Assembly (NCBI GenBank): GCA_945860745.1
Contig: CAMASH010000001.1
Span: 1 to 44,699 of the forward strand
Direction of reading: 5' to 3'
Source of the DNA: Chthoniobacter flavus
Lineage (GTDB): Bacteria > Verrucomicrobiota > Verrucomicrobiia > Chthoniobacterales > Terrimicrobiaceae
Length of the DNA: 44,699 nt
Part shown: one piece after another, positions 8,547 to 16,802 of the stretch
How positions within the stretch are numbered: the stretch's first letter is position 1
Layout: each line of letters opens with the position of its first letter
Program-made: the position numbers and the translations under genes
Notes under the pieces: generated by a model
What the model was told of the DNA's origin: nothing
The model's database searches: none
The model's input: the letters and a program-made list of their open reading frames with translations, nothing else

Positions 8547-8872
8547 ATCCCCCCAGCGGTGCCGAAGCACAAAATCTCGGTGGCGGACTGCTATCCGGGC
8601 GTGCCTGGCGCAAAGGGAGGGTCCGAAAAATTTGCTCCGGAACGTGAATACGCCTTCCGAAAGCGGAGAATCCCTGAGCCTTCCCGTGCGGACGGAACGG
8701 CCCGGAATAACGAGGCGGCCGGGAATCTCCCGGCTCGACGGTTCGGCCGGAGAGAAGCCGCGTCTCCGGATCAACCGAAAAGCGGCGTTGGCAGAAAACT
8801 CACTTGGGAAGTCTGGATTCCGAATGGTTTGCGCGACGCGTTGCCGCGCCTACGGGGAAACACGGTATGGGG
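8547..8872. other. 326-bp convergent intergenic region, no gene supported
   Basis: The region lies between the ends of the D,D-carboxypeptidase gene and typA. Open frames cross it in both directions, but their composition is arginine- and proline-rich and they continue into antisense of the neighbours, so they look like GC-rich shadows. Only small inverted repeats are visible (for example GGCCGGGA/TCCCGGCT near 8720-8740). No tRNA, small RNA signature or clear terminator with a T-run is seen. Confidence 0.4.
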
Positions 8873-10684
8873 TCAGGCGACCTTGGGCGTGGCCCGCTTG
8901 CGCAGGTTGGCATCGAGGATTTTTTTCCGCATCCGCAGGCTCTTGGGCGTGACCTCCACGTATTCGTCGGGTGCGATGTATTCCAGGCTGCGCTCCAGAG
9001 TCATGACCAGGGGGGGGGCCAGGGAGATGCCTTTGCCGTCGCCCTGCGACCGCATGTTGGTAAGTTTCTTCGCCTTGCAGGGATTCACCGGCATGTCGTC
9101 CGGGCGGGCGTTTTCACCGATGATCATGCCTTCGTAGATTTCTTCCTGAGGTCCAATGAAGAGACGGCCGCGTTCCTGGATGGTGTCCAGCGCGTAGGCC
9201 ATGCTGATGCCGCCTTCCATCGAGATGAGGACGCCTTTGCCGCGGCTCGGGATGTCGCCCTTATGCGGGGCGTATTCCTTGAAGAGATGGCTGGCGATAC
9301 CGTGGCCCTTGGTCAGGTTGACCAGGTCGGTCTCGAAGCCGATCAACCCCCGCGTCGGGATGACCGCCTCGACCAGCACGTTGTGCGGGTTGTGCTGCAT
9401 GTTCGTGATCTCGGCTTTGCGGCCGGCCAGGGATTGCAGGATGTCGCCGAGATTGTCGGGCGGCACGTCGACGTAGAGCGTCTCCATGGGTTCCAGCAGC
9501 GAACCGTCCTCACTGCGTTGGAAGATGACCTCGGGCCGCGACACCAGAATTTCAAACCCCTCCCGGCGCATCTGTTCGACCAACACCGCGATCTGCATTT
9601 CGCCGCGGGCCTTGATCTCGAAATGACCGGCCACATCGGTATCGGTCACGCTGATGGAAACATTGGTCCGGGTTTCCTTGGTGAGACGGTCGCGGATCTG
9701 GCGCGCAGTCAGCAATTTGCCATCGCGTCCGGCCAGAGGCGAATCGTTCACGCAGATTTTCATCGTGATGGTGGGAGGATCAATGTGGACGAAGGGCAGG
9801 GCTTCGCGATCCTCCGTGTCGGTGATTGTTTCGCCGATAAAGACGTCCTCAAAGCCGGTGATACCCACGATGTCGCCTTCGCTGGCGCTTTCGATCTGGA
9901 CCTTCTCCAGGCCTTGGTGACTGAAGACCGCCGTGACATTGGCCCGCGTTTTCTTGCCGGTATTGTGGAAACACACCGCGCTCTGGCTGACCTTCACGCT
10001 GCCGCTGACGATGCGGCCGTAGGCGATGCGGCCCAGATAGTCACTGTAGTCCAGGTTGGAAACGAGGAACTGGAAATAGTCCACATCCGACTTCTTCGGG
10101 GCGGGAATATGCCAGGCGATGGCTTCGTAGAGCGGAACCATGTCCTCGCTGGGATCGACCAGTTCGCGCTTGGCATATCCGGCCTTGGCGCTGGCGTAAA
10201 TGTGGGGGAAATCCAACTGCTCGTCCGTGGCGTTCAACTCAAGGAAAAGCTCGAACACCATGTCCAGCACCTTGTGCGGGCGGGCGTTTTCGCGGTCGAT
10301 TTTGTTGATCACCACGATGGGTTTGAGGCCGTTTTCCATGGCCTTGCGCAGCACGAACTTCGTCTGGGCCTGCGGGCCGTCATGGGCGTCCACCACCAGC
10401 AACACGCCGTCGACCATCTTCATGATGCGTTCGACCTCGCCGCCGAAATCGGCGTGACCCGGGGTGTCCACGATATTGATATGATAATCGTTCCAGCGGA
10501 AAGCGGCGTTTTTCGCGCGGATGGTGATGCCTTTTTCTTTTTCCAGATCCATCGAGTCCATCATGCGCTCGTCGGTTTTCTGGTTGGCGCGGAAGGTGCC
10601 GGCTTGCTTGAGAAGTTGATCCACGAGCGTGGTTTTTCCGTGATCCACGTGGGCGATGATGGCGATGTTACGAATTTTTTCCAT
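8873..10684 (-). CDS. typA: GTP-binding protein TypA/BipA
   Basis: A 603-residue translational GTPase of the TypA/BipA family that helps 50S assembly at low temperature or under stress. The G domain has the P-loop AHVDHGKTT at residues 11-19, the DTPGHADFGGEVERI switch II and NKIDRENARP. Elongation-factor-like domains II, III and V follow, then the BipA C-terminal domain, ending in the family-typical EYVEVTPKSLRMRKKILD. The frame offers an ATG 12 bp earlier, but MEKIRNIAIIAH is the conserved start. A good promoter lies just upstream (10715-10743). Open frames on the opposite strand are shadows. Confidence 0.96.
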   Translation of the reverse strand: MEKIRNIAIIAHVDHGKTTLVDQLLKQAGTFRANQKTDERMMDSMDLEKEKGITIRAKNAAFRWNDYHINIVDTPGHADFGGEVERIMKMVDGVLLVVDAHDGPQAQTKFVLRKAMENGLKPIVVINKIDRENARPHKVLDMVFELFLELNATDEQLDFPHIYASAKAGYAKRELVDPSEDMVPLYEAIAWHIPAPKKSDVDYFQFLVSNLDYSDYLGRIAYGRIVSGSVKVSQSAVCFHNTGKKTRANVTAVFSHQGLEKVQIESASEGDIVGITGFEDVFIGETITDTEDREALPFVHIDPPTITMKICVNDSPLAGRDGKLLTARQIRDRLTKETRTNVSISVTDTDVAGHFEIKARGEMQIAVLVEQMRREGFEILVSRPEVIFQRSEDGSLLEPMETLYVDVPPDNLGDILQSLAGRKAEITNMQHNPHNVLVEAVIPTRGLIGFETDLVNLTKGHGIASHLFKEYAPHKGDIPSRGKGVLISMEGGISMAYALDTIQERGRLFIGPQEEIYEGMIIGENARPDDMPVNPCKAKKLTNMRSQGDGKGISLAPPLVMTLERSLEYIAPDEYVEVTPKSLRMRKKILDANLRKRATPKVA

Positions 10685-10714
10685 AGGTCTTCCCACCGAA
10701 GTGGCGGGCCGGGG

Positions 10715-10743
10715 ACTATGGAGTCAGTCCCGCGGGGTGTCAA
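10715..10743 (-). promoter_or_regulatory. Sigma-70-type promoter for typA
   Basis: Reading on the minus strand, TTGACA (10738-10743) and CATAGT (10715-10720, 4 of 6 bases) are separated by exactly 17 bp. The predicted start site lies near 10708, giving a leader of about 24 nt. The leader contains a small CCAC-TTCG-GTGG hairpin just before the ribosome-binding region GGGAAG. Confidence 0.55.
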
Positions 10744-10819
10744 TAGGAGTGGTGTGTGCCCATGGGAAAACTCGTTGGGAAGGGAAGGACACGGGTCCGA
10801 CTCCTCCGCGAGTTCCGCT

Positions 10820-11977
10820 TCAGGAGATCTCTGCCCGGAGGACTTTTGCCACGACATCCATCTCGGCGCGGGTGTTGTAGAAATGGGGGCTGAAACGCAA
10901 CCACTTCCCCCCGTCGCGGGTGGTGCGCAGGGATGCGGCGATGCGGTTCGTTTCCAGCGCGGAAAACAACGCCTGCGCTTCCACGCGGGGATGACGCGCG
11001 GTCACGATGCCGCAGCGCATGGGCTCGCTGATTGCCGGCGAAAGAAACTCAAATTCCATTTCCTCGAGGAACTGCCGCAGGGAGTCGCTGGTGTCGAGGA
11101 TGGCGGCGGAGACGCGGTCCAGTCCCGTGGCCTGGAGCATTTCCAAGCCGGCCTGCATTCCATAAACGCCGGCGATGTTGAGCACGCCGGGTTCGTAGCG
11201 CTGGGCGGTGTCGGGAAATGCAATGGCCTCCTGGGTGATGAACTGCGGGGAATGGACATTCCAGGCCCCGAGCAGGGTGGGGCGGCAGATTGCGAAATTG
11301 CGTTTGGCCACATAGACGATGCCGATGGCCATGGGGCCGAGCATCCATTTGTGGGCGTCCGCGCTGAGGAAATCCACCTGAGCGACATCCAGCGGAAAGG
11401 CGCCGAGGGTCTGAATGGCATCCACGGAGAAAAGAATGCCGCGTTCGTGCAGAAGGGCGCCGATGGCGGAGACGTCAATCCGCCAGCCGGTGAGGTAATG
11501 GCAGGAGGCGAGGGCAACGAGCTTTGTTCGCGGGGTGAGCGCGGCGGCGACGAGTTCGGGGGTGATGCGGCCGGGTTCTGCCGGACGGAGAAAACGGATC
11601 TTGACGCCCCGCGGGGCCAGGGCCATCCACGGATAGACGTTGGCCGGATAATCATCCCCGTAGCAGATCAGTTCGTCTCCCTCGTGCCAGGTGAGGCCGT
11701 TGGCAAAGAGGCTGAGACCGAGCGAGGTGGGGCCGAGCAGGGCGATCTCGGATTTGTCCGCCCCGATCAGGCGTGCGCAGGTGGCGCGCGTTTTCCCGAT
11801 ATCCCCGAGCACTTCGCCGAATTCCTGGTGGTTTTCGCAGCTCGCGCGCACGTGGGCGATCATGGCGTCCGCCACACAGGCCGGCAGGGCGGTCACGCCG
11901 GCGTGGCCGAGAAAAATCCAGTGCTTGGCGATGGGGAAGCGTTCCCGCCGCTCTTCTTCGCTGGCGAAGAGGCTCAC
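10820..11977 (-). CDS. Class V aminotransferase (cysteine desulfurase-like), PLP-dependent
   Basis: A 385-residue fold-type I PLP enzyme of the class V aminotransferase/selenocysteine-lyase group. The N-terminus reads HWIFLGHAGVTALP. The cofactor region FSVDAIQTLGAFPLDVAQVDFLSADAHKWMLGPMAIGIVYV contains the Asp that binds the PLP nitrogen (SVDAIQ) and the Schiff-base Lys in AHKW. No active-site cysteine loop like that of IscS is obvious, so it may be a C-S lyase, an isopenicillin-epimerase-like enzyme or an aminotransferase. Its ATG overlaps the stop of the RelE-like gene by 4 bp, so the two are coupled. typA starts 135 bp downstream on the same strand. Confidence 0.85.
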   Translation of the reverse strand: MSLFASEEERRERFPIAKHWIFLGHAGVTALPACVADAMIAHVRASCENHQEFGEVLGDIGKTRATCARLIGADKSEIALLGPTSLGLSLFANGLTWHEGDELICYGDDYPANVYPWMALAPRGVKIRFLRPAEPGRITPELVAAALTPRTKLVALASCHYLTGWRIDVSAIGALLHERGILFSVDAIQTLGAFPLDVAQVDFLSADAHKWMLGPMAIGIVYVAKRNFAICRPTLLGAWNVHSPQFITQEAIAFPDTAQRYEPGVLNIAGVYGMQAGLEMLQATGLDRVSAAILDTSDSLRQFLEEMEFEFLSPAISEPMRCGIVTARHPRVEAQALFSALETNRIAASLRTTRDGGKWLRFSPHFYNTRAEMDVVAKVLRAEIS

Positions 11978-12324
11978 GCTTTTTTCTCCGCCTCCTCGAT
12001 CATTTTCCAGAATCCGCCGGCTCCGCTGAGTTGTGCATCTTCCTGATCCATGGGGAGGTTGGAGCGGAAAAGAAAATCCCGGATGGTGTTCTTGTGCAGC
12101 ACGCGATGAACGCGGATGCCGTCGGGGTGTTTTTCAAAATAGATGCGGTAATCCTTGGCGCGGCAGCGATAGAGGCTGCGTCCGTCGCGCTGGACGTGGC
12201 CGAAGCGGCTGGCGTCGAGGTTTTTCAGATCGTCGGGCATGAGTTGGAAGTCCGCCAACAGGTCAAGTTGGAGTTCCTTCGGCAGCGCGGCCATCTCCGC
12301 CGCGCTGATCGTATTGAAGATCAT
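11974..12324 (-). CDS. RelE/ParE-like protein without an adjacent antitoxin
   Basis: A 116-residue small protein. Its middle (RSLYRCRAKDYRIYFEKHPDGIRVHRVLHKN) matches the RelE/ParE toxin fold: the YR-x-R-x-x-DYRI-x-F beta-hairpin and the final VHRVLHKNTIRDFLFR strand. The C-terminal 30 residues extend beyond usual RelE proteins. The ATG at 12324 (MIFNTISAAEM) is preferred, and a GTG lies 9 bp upstream. No antitoxin-sized gene flanks it: upstream is the NlpC/P60 gene after about 50 bp, and downstream it overlaps the aminotransferase by 4 bp. It may be a retired toxin, a ribosome-linked regulator or a fold relative with another role. Confidence 0.65.
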   Translation of the reverse strand: MIFNTISAAEMAALPKELQLDLLADFQLMPDDLKNLDASRFGHVQRDGRSLYRCRAKDYRIYFEKHPDGIRVHRVLHKNTIRDFLFRSNLPMDQEDAQLSGAGGFWKMIEEAEKKA

Positions 12325-12377
12325 TTGAAACACGCGGACACCATACGAAGGGCAGGGGGTCGGGAGGCAAGGAATCT

Positions 12378-13052
12378 TTAAGTCCCGCGGTTCAATCCCG
12401 GAATGCGGGCATAGCCGATAAAGGTGCTCTTGCTCTCCTCCGCGGGGAGACGGAATTCGAAAACGCTGACCCCGAAGTATTTTTTTCCGCGGTAGGTGCG
12501 GCCGTCGCTGGCCCCGACCATGAGCGGGAGTCCGTCCGATTTCGCCTTGCCGAGGTAGATCATCACATGCGAGACGGCGCCTTTGCGATTCACGGCGTAG
12601 GTGCCGGTCCAGAAAAGCAGATCGCCGGGGCGCAGGCTGTTCAGCTCCGGGGCGTCCAGATTGCGGCCTTGCACGGCTTGAAAAGTGCCGTCGGTTTTCG
12701 CCCAGGTGTATTGTTCATCCGCGGAACGCGGCACATCCTTCACTCCGGCCTGCTGGAGCAGAAAAAAGATCGTGCCCGAACAATCCATTCCTTTTTGCGT
12801 TGGATCGGCGGAGCCGTAAAGATATCCGAGGTTTCTTTTGGTCAGGGCCAGCGCCGTATTCAGAAGATTTTGTATGGCGGGCGGGTTGTCATCGAATCCC
12901 GCGAGGGCCGATGAGTCCAGGGAAACAACCGCGGGAAGAATCCCTGTTGTCTTCTCTTGGGCGAGAGTCTGGGTTAGGAAGAGCAGGGAGAGGATCCCGG
13001 GCCCCAATCGTTGCAAAAGGCAGGGCCGGCGCTCCGCCGCCGACCGTGGCAT
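12378..13052 (-). CDS. NlpC/P60-family cell-wall hydrolase, secreted
   Basis: A 224-residue protein with an N-terminal signal peptide (hydrophobic stretch LGPGILSLLFLTQTLAQ) and a C-terminal NlpC/P60 peptidase domain. The catalytic cysteine lies in KGMDCSGTIFFLLQQAGV, and the histidine in RKGAVSHVMIYLG. The segment LRPGDLLFWTGTY is the usual beta strand between them. The likely role is cleaving peptidoglycan stem peptides in the periplasm. The open frame runs 450 bp further upstream into antisense of aroF, but those residues are arginine-rich shadow; ATG 13052 starts the signal peptide. It is preceded by 83 bp after aroF on the same strand. Confidence 0.82.
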   Translation of the reverse strand: MPRSAAERRPCLLQRLGPGILSLLFLTQTLAQEKTTGILPAVVSLDSSALAGFDDNPPAIQNLLNTALALTKRNLGYLYGSADPTQKGMDCSGTIFFLLQQAGVKDVPRSADEQYTWAKTDGTFQAVQGRNLDAPELNSLRPGDLLFWTGTYAVNRKGAVSHVMIYLGKAKSDGLPLMVGASDGRTYRGKKYFGVSVFEFRLPAEESKSTFIGYARIPGLNRGT

Positions 13053-13135
13053 GGTGCGGAGGGAAAGCGTCGGAGGGCAAAGGCGTGCCGTCCCTACCCC
13101 GGGTCCCGGAGTTCTCAGCCGGTCTCCAGGCATTC

Positions 13136-14152
13136 TCAGACGGACTTGTTCACCGCCCGGAGGAAGGGCGGGATCGTCTCGATGAGTTTTTGAAACCCGG
13201 CGAAATCCACCTGTTGTTGTCCGTCGCTCATGGCCTCGGCAGGATGGGGATGCACTTCGATGATGAGCCCGTCCGCACCCATGGCGATGGCCCCGCAACA
13301 GAGCGCAACGACGAGATCGGCCCGTCCGCAGCCCTGGCTGGGATCGACGATCACGGGCAGATGGGATTCCTTCTTTGCAATGGCGACGGCGGCGAGGTCG
13401 AGGGTGTTGCGGGTGTAGGTCTCGAAGGTGCGGATGCCCCGTTCGCAGAGGAGGACGTTGGGATTGCCGTGGGCCAGTATGTATTCGGCGGCCAGGAGCC
13501 ATTCCTCGACACGTTCGCTCATGCCGCGCTTGAGCAGGATGGGTTTGCCGGTTTTGGCCGCTTCGATCAGAAGTTGAAAATTCTGCGAGTTGCGTGCGCC
13601 GATTTGGAGAATGTCGGCCACTGCGGCGACATGCTCGACGTCGCGTTCGCTCAGGACTTCCGTGATGATTTTCAGCCCGGTCTTTTCGCGGGCGAGAGCG
13701 AGCAAACGCAGGCCTTCCTTGCCGAGACCCTGGAATTCGTACGGCGAGGTGCGCGGCTTGTAGGCCCCGCCGCGCAAAACCGTCGCCCCGGCCGCCTTCA
13801 CCGCCTCGGCGGTGCTCAGCAGTTGTTCCTCGTTTTCGACCGAACAGGGTCCGGCCATGAGGCAGAACTTCGCGCCGCCGACCTCCACGCCCGCGACATC
13901 GACGAGGGTGTTTTTCGGATGCGACTCCCGGCTGGCGAGTTTGAAACGCTTCTGAACCCGCAGAACGCTCTCCACCTGCGGCAGGACGGAGAGGGATTCC
14001 AGGTTCGCGTGGGTGCGTTCGTCGCCGATGGCGGCCACCACGGTTTGCGCCGCTCCGTGGATGGGCGCGGGCGTGTAACCGAGTTTCTCCACCTCGGCAA
14101 TGACCTCGGCAATTTGTTCTTTTGTCGCGTGGGGGCGGATGACTATGATCAT
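13136..14152 (-). CDS. aroF: 3-deoxy-7-phosphoheptulonate synthase (DAHP synthase)
   Basis: A 338-residue type I-beta DAHP synthase that joins phosphoenolpyruvate and erythrose-4-phosphate in the first step of aromatic amino acid synthesis. Residues 1 to about 75 form the ferredoxin-like regulatory domain (MIIVIRPHATKEQIAEV...GYTPAPIHGAAQTVVAAIGDE) found in the Thermotoga-type enzyme. The TIM barrel then carries FCLMAGPCSVENEEQL, LRGGAYKPRTSPYEFQG, PILLKRGM, LCERGIRTFE, and VDPSQGCGRADLV with metal and substrate residues. It is divergent from the LOG gene with 60 bp between starts. Feedback control by tyrosine through the N-terminal domain is known for the family and inferred here. Confidence 0.95.
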   Translation of the reverse strand: MIIVIRPHATKEQIAEVIAEVEKLGYTPAPIHGAAQTVVAAIGDERTHANLESLSVLPQVESVLRVQKRFKLASRESHPKNTLVDVAGVEVGGAKFCLMAGPCSVENEEQLLSTAEAVKAAGATVLRGGAYKPRTSPYEFQGLGKEGLRLLALAREKTGLKIITEVLSERDVEHVAAVADILQIGARNSQNFQLLIEAAKTGKPILLKRGMSERVEEWLLAAEYILAHGNPNVLLCERGIRTFETYTRNTLDLAAVAIAKKESHLPVIVDPSQGCGRADLVVALCCGAIAMGADGLIIEVHPHPAEAMSDGQQQVDFAGFQKLIETIPPFLRAVNKSV

Positions 14153-14212
14153 GATTCTGTTTGTTTTTTTGGCCGTTGTGACTCAGCGCAATCTCCCATT
14201 ACGAGTGAAGTT

Positions 14213-15277
14213 ATGAAAGAAAAAGCCAGGGATCCCCGCATCAAGAGCCTCATTTCCGAGGTGGCCAAGGGAAGACAAGCCGACATCATTGGGGAAATGA
14301 TCGAGACCGTCCTCCGGTTCGGCAAGGACAAGACGGGCCTGGGCGAGCTCAAACTCTACAACCGCGCCATACGCGAACTGCGCTACGCCTCGACCGTCTT
14401 TGGCAAGTATCAGGGCATCCGCAAGGTGGCTGTCTTCGGCAGCGCCCGCACCAGTCCGGAGGCGGAGGAATACAAGCACGCCCGCGAGTTTTCCCGCCGC
14501 ATGGTCGAGCACGACTGGATGGTCATTACCGGCGGCGGCGACGGCATCATGGGCGCGGCGCAGGAAGGCGCGGGCACGGAAAAAAGCTTCGGCCTGAACA
14601 TTCGCCTGCCTTTCGAGCAGCGGGCCAACGAATGGATCTCCGGCGACGCCAAACTCATCAACTTCCGTTACTTCTTCACCCGCAAACTCAACTTCGTGAA
14701 GGAAACCCACGCCTTTGCCCTCTTCCCCGGCGGGTTCGGCACGCACGACGAAGGCTGCGAGGTGCTGACCCTCATCCAGACGGGCAAGAGCCCGATCGTG
14801 CCGATCGTTTTGCTCGACCGCCCGAACGGCCATTATTGGGAAACCTGGCGGCGGTTTGTCATCAATGATCTCCTCGACCAGAAGCTCATTTCCGCCAGTG
14901 ATTTGAATTTCTTCAAGGTCACGCACGATATCGACGAGGCGATGGCCGAGATTTTGCAGTTTTATCGCAATTTCCACTCCTATCGCTGGGTGCAGGACCG
15001 CATGGTCATTCGGGTCAACCAGCGGCTTACCGCCGCCGCCATCGCGCAACTCAACCAAGACTTCGACGCCTTGCTGGCCTCGGACAAAATCACTCAGACC
15101 ACCGCCCTGCCCGAGGAAGCGGACGACGCCCATCTCGCGCATTTTTATCGCATTGTTCTGGTGCCGCACCGCCGGGATTTCGGCGCCATGCGTTTGTTGA
15201 TTGACGCCATCAACAAGGCGGAGACCGAAACCGAACGCGCTCCGCTGGCCGACGTGGCCACGACGCAGCATATGTAG
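14213..15277 (+). CDS. LOG-family protein (Rossmann-fold nucleotide-binding, lysine decarboxylase-like)
   Basis: A 354-residue protein with a central LOG/lysine-decarboxylase-like domain. It has KVAVFGSART, VITGGGDGIMGAAQEGA, and the signature pair ALFPGGFGTHDEGCEVLTLIQ (the PGGxGTxxE motif). In plants and some bacteria LOG enzymes release cytokinin from nucleotide 5'-monophosphates. In bacteria many act as nucleotide 5'-monophosphate ribohydrolases. The roughly 70-residue N-terminal helix region and the long C-terminus (about 100 residues after the domain) make it longer than the 180-220-residue LOG norm and like the large bacterial TIGR00730-type relatives. ATG at 14213 is chosen because the frame upstream is antisense to aroF. 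Confidence 0.82.
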   Translation: MKEKARDPRIKSLISEVAKGRQADIIGEMIETVLRFGKDKTGLGELKLYNRAIRELRYASTVFGKYQGIRKVAVFGSARTSPEAEEYKHAREFSRRMVEHDWMVITGGGDGIMGAAQEGAGTEKSFGLNIRLPFEQRANEWISGDAKLINFRYFFTRKLNFVKETHAFALFPGGFGTHDEGCEVLTLIQTGKSPIVPIVLLDRPNGHYWETWRRFVINDLLDQKLISASDLNFFKVTHDIDEAMAEILQFYRNFHSYRWVQDRMVIRVNQRLTAAAIAQLNQDFDALLASDKITQTTALPEEADDAHLAHFYRIVLVPHRRDFGAMRLLIDAINKAETETERAPLADVATTQHM

Positions 15278-15285
15278 CCTTCCTG

Positions 15286-15339
15286 ACACTTAAACTTAAA
15301 CTCCCCGGTCGGAGGGAGTGTAGGTTCAAGTTTACGTGT
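15286..15339. terminator. Imperfect stem-loop between convergent LOG and pyrE genes
   Basis: The inner arms ACTCCC/GGGAGT enclose an 8-base loop. Outside them, ACACTTAAACTTAAAC pairs with the reverse complement of GGTTCAAGTTTACGTGT, with two mismatches and a small bulge. No long T-run follows, so this is a stem-loop of probable bidirectional terminator function rather than a textbook terminator. Confidence 0.5.
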
Positions 15340-15354
15340 AAGCTTCCCCGGAAA

Positions 15355-15927
15355 TTACTTGCTGCCGGGTTTTATGGCGGGGAGAGCGGCGAGGTCGGGG
15401 GGGAGGTTGTCGGCTTCGAAAGTTTCGACGTTCATCTGGATGAGGGAGACGAAAGGGCAGCCGAAGTCGGGGAGGGTTCCGCCGCTGCGATCCACAATCG
15501 ACCCGGCGGCGACGACGATGCCGCCATGGTCGCGCACGATCTGGATGGTTTCCTGCACCCGGCCGCCGCGGGTGACGACGTCCTCGGCCACGAGGAAACG
15601 TTCGCCGGGCGTGATGGGGAAGCGGCGCATCACCAGGCCGCCGGTGCCGTCTTTTTCGGCGAAGATGTGGCGTTTGCCGAGGTGGCGGGCGATTTCCTGG
15701 CCGACGATGATGCCGCCGACGGCGGGGGAGATGACGGTGGTGGCCTCGAATTTGCCAAGTTGCTCGGCAAGCAGGCCACAGACTTGGGCGGCAATGGCGG
15801 CATCCTGCAGGAGCAGCGCGCATTGGAAGAATTCACGGCTGTGCAAGCCGGAGCGAAGGACGAAGTGGCCGTGGAGGAGGGCTCCGGTCTGGCGGAAGAG
15901 ATCGAGGACGGTTTGGTCGGTGGTCAT
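15355..15927 (-). CDS. pyrE: Orotate phosphoribosyltransferase
   Basis: A 190-residue type I phosphoribosyltransferase that makes orotidine-5'-phosphate from orotate and PRPP in pyrimidine synthesis. It shows HFVLRSGLHSREFFQCALLLQDA, the PRPP-binding strand FLVAEDVVTRGGRVQETIQIV, and VISPAVGGIIVGQEIA upstream of it. The frame extends 19 residues further, but ATG 15927 (MTTDQTVLDLFRQTGAL) gives the family start and keeps clear of the repeat at 15946-16007. The gene lies downstream of parA on the same strand, separated by that repeat, and converges with the LOG gene. Confidence 0.93.
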   Translation of the reverse strand: MTTDQTVLDLFRQTGALLHGHFVLRSGLHSREFFQCALLLQDAAIAAQVCGLLAEQLGKFEATTVISPAVGGIIVGQEIARHLGKRHIFAEKDGTGGLVMRRFPITPGERFLVAEDVVTRGGRVQETIQIVRDHGGIVVAAGSIVDRSGGTLPDFGCPFVSLIQMNVETFEADNLPPDLAALPAIKPGSK

Positions 15928-15945
15928 GGATGGCGGTTGCTGAGT

Positions 15946-16007
15946 TGTCGTCGCCCCACTCTGTTGGGGCGCTCGTGCGGACACGGCAACGGAGTGCCGT
16001 GGCTACA
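15946..16007. repeat. Dispersed intergenic repeat, family 2, short copy (double hairpin)
   Basis: Two adjacent hairpins, CGCCCCA-N6-TGGGGCG and CACGGCA-N6-TGCCGTG, are framed by TGTCGTCGCCCC and GCCGTGGCTACA. Both end modules recur in reverse orientation at 6847-6972. The element sits in the 83-bp gap between parA and pyrE, upstream of pyrE on the same strand, and may form a terminator or processing site. Confidence 0.6.
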
Positions 16008-16010
16008 GGG

Positions 16011-16802
16011 TTATTGGTTGACGAAGGTGAGGCCGTTTTTTTGGCGTTCGAGAAACTCTTTGGCGAGTTCGCGGTAGGCTTCCGCACCGGGTCCATTGGG
16101 GTCGTGTTCGAGAATGGTGCGGCCGTGGCTGGGGGCTTCGCCGAAGCGGACGGTGCGGGGGATGACGGTTTGGAAAACGACTTCCTGGAAATGGTCGCGG
16201 ACTTCCTTGACCACGGCGGGGTTCAGGTTGGTGCGGGCGTCGTACATGGTCATGACGAGACCGGCGAAGGCGAGGTTGGGGTTTGCGCCGGAGGCGCGGA
16301 TGCGTTGCATCACGTCCACAAGGAGGGCGAGGCCTTCGAGGGCGTAGTATTCGCACTGGATGGGGATGAGGAGTTCGTCGGCGGCGGCCAGGGCGTTGGA
16401 CATCCAGATACCGAGGGAGGGCGGGCAATCGAGGAAGGCGTAGTCGTATTGGCCGGAGGTGCGGAGGGATTCGAGGACGCGGCGGAGTTGGAGGAGAGGT
16501 TCGTCCATGCGGGCGACTTCGATCTCGGCTCCGGCCATTTCGTGATCAGCGGGAATGACGGAGAGATTCGGGATACGGGTGGGGGCGATGAGTTCGGCGG
16601 CGGGACGTTCGCCGATCATGGCCTGGTAAAGCGACTGTCCCTTGAGGTCGCCAAGGCCAAGGGCGCTGGTGGCGTTGCCCTGGGGGTCGATGTCGGCGAG
16701 GAGAACGCGGGTACCGAGTTCGGCCAGGGCGGCGGAGAGATTGACGGCGGTGGTGGTTTTACCCACTCCGCCTTTTTGGTTGGTGACGGCGATGATTTTC
16801 AC
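16011..16802 (-). CDS. parA: ParA/Soj-family ATPase (chromosome partitioning)
   Basis: A 263-residue deviant-Walker-A ATPase. The P-loop KGGVGKTTT is at residues 10-18, the switch I region is DIDPQGNATSALG and the Walker B region is YDYAFLDCPPSLG. The length and motifs match chromosomal Soj/ParA proteins, which segregate origins with ParB at parS sites. No ParB gene follows; downstream there is only a repeat and then pyrE. The start is GTG at 16802, which overlaps the amidase stop (GTGA), so it is translationally coupled to a cell-wall amidase. It could also act as a positioning ATPase for another cargo. Confidence 0.9.
   Translation of the reverse strand: MKIIAVTNQKGGVGKTTTAVNLSAALAELGTRVLLADIDPQGNATSALGLGDLKGQSLYQAMIGERPAAELIAPTRIPNLSVIPADHEMAGAEIEVARMDEPLLQLRRVLESLRTSGQYDYAFLDCPPSLGIWMSNALAAADELLIPIQCEYYALEGLALLVDVMQRIRASGANPNLAFAGLVMTMYDARTNLNPAVVKEVRDHFQEVVFQTVIPRTVRFGEAPSHGRTILEHDPNGPGAEAYRELAKEFLERQKNGLTFVNQ

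Noticed and set aside
8559-8872. Possible small gene in the dacA-like/typA gap
   Set aside because: The frame is Arg/Pro-rich, runs antisense into typA and has no start context or domain.
8804-12046. A 1080-codon open frame on the plus strand
   Set aside because: It runs antisense to typA and the aminotransferase, has no family motifs and is rich in residues expected from reverse-complement of GC-rich genes. Such shadow frames are expected here.
11974-12377. A complete toxin-antitoxin pair
   Set aside because: No antitoxin-sized gene fits next to the RelE-like gene: only about 50 bp separates it from the NlpC/P60 gene, and the other side overlaps the aminotransferase.
12800-14212. Upstream extension of the LOG frame on the plus strand
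   Set aside because: The extra ~470 codons lie antisense to aroF and the NlpC gene. The natural LOG start is ATG 14213.
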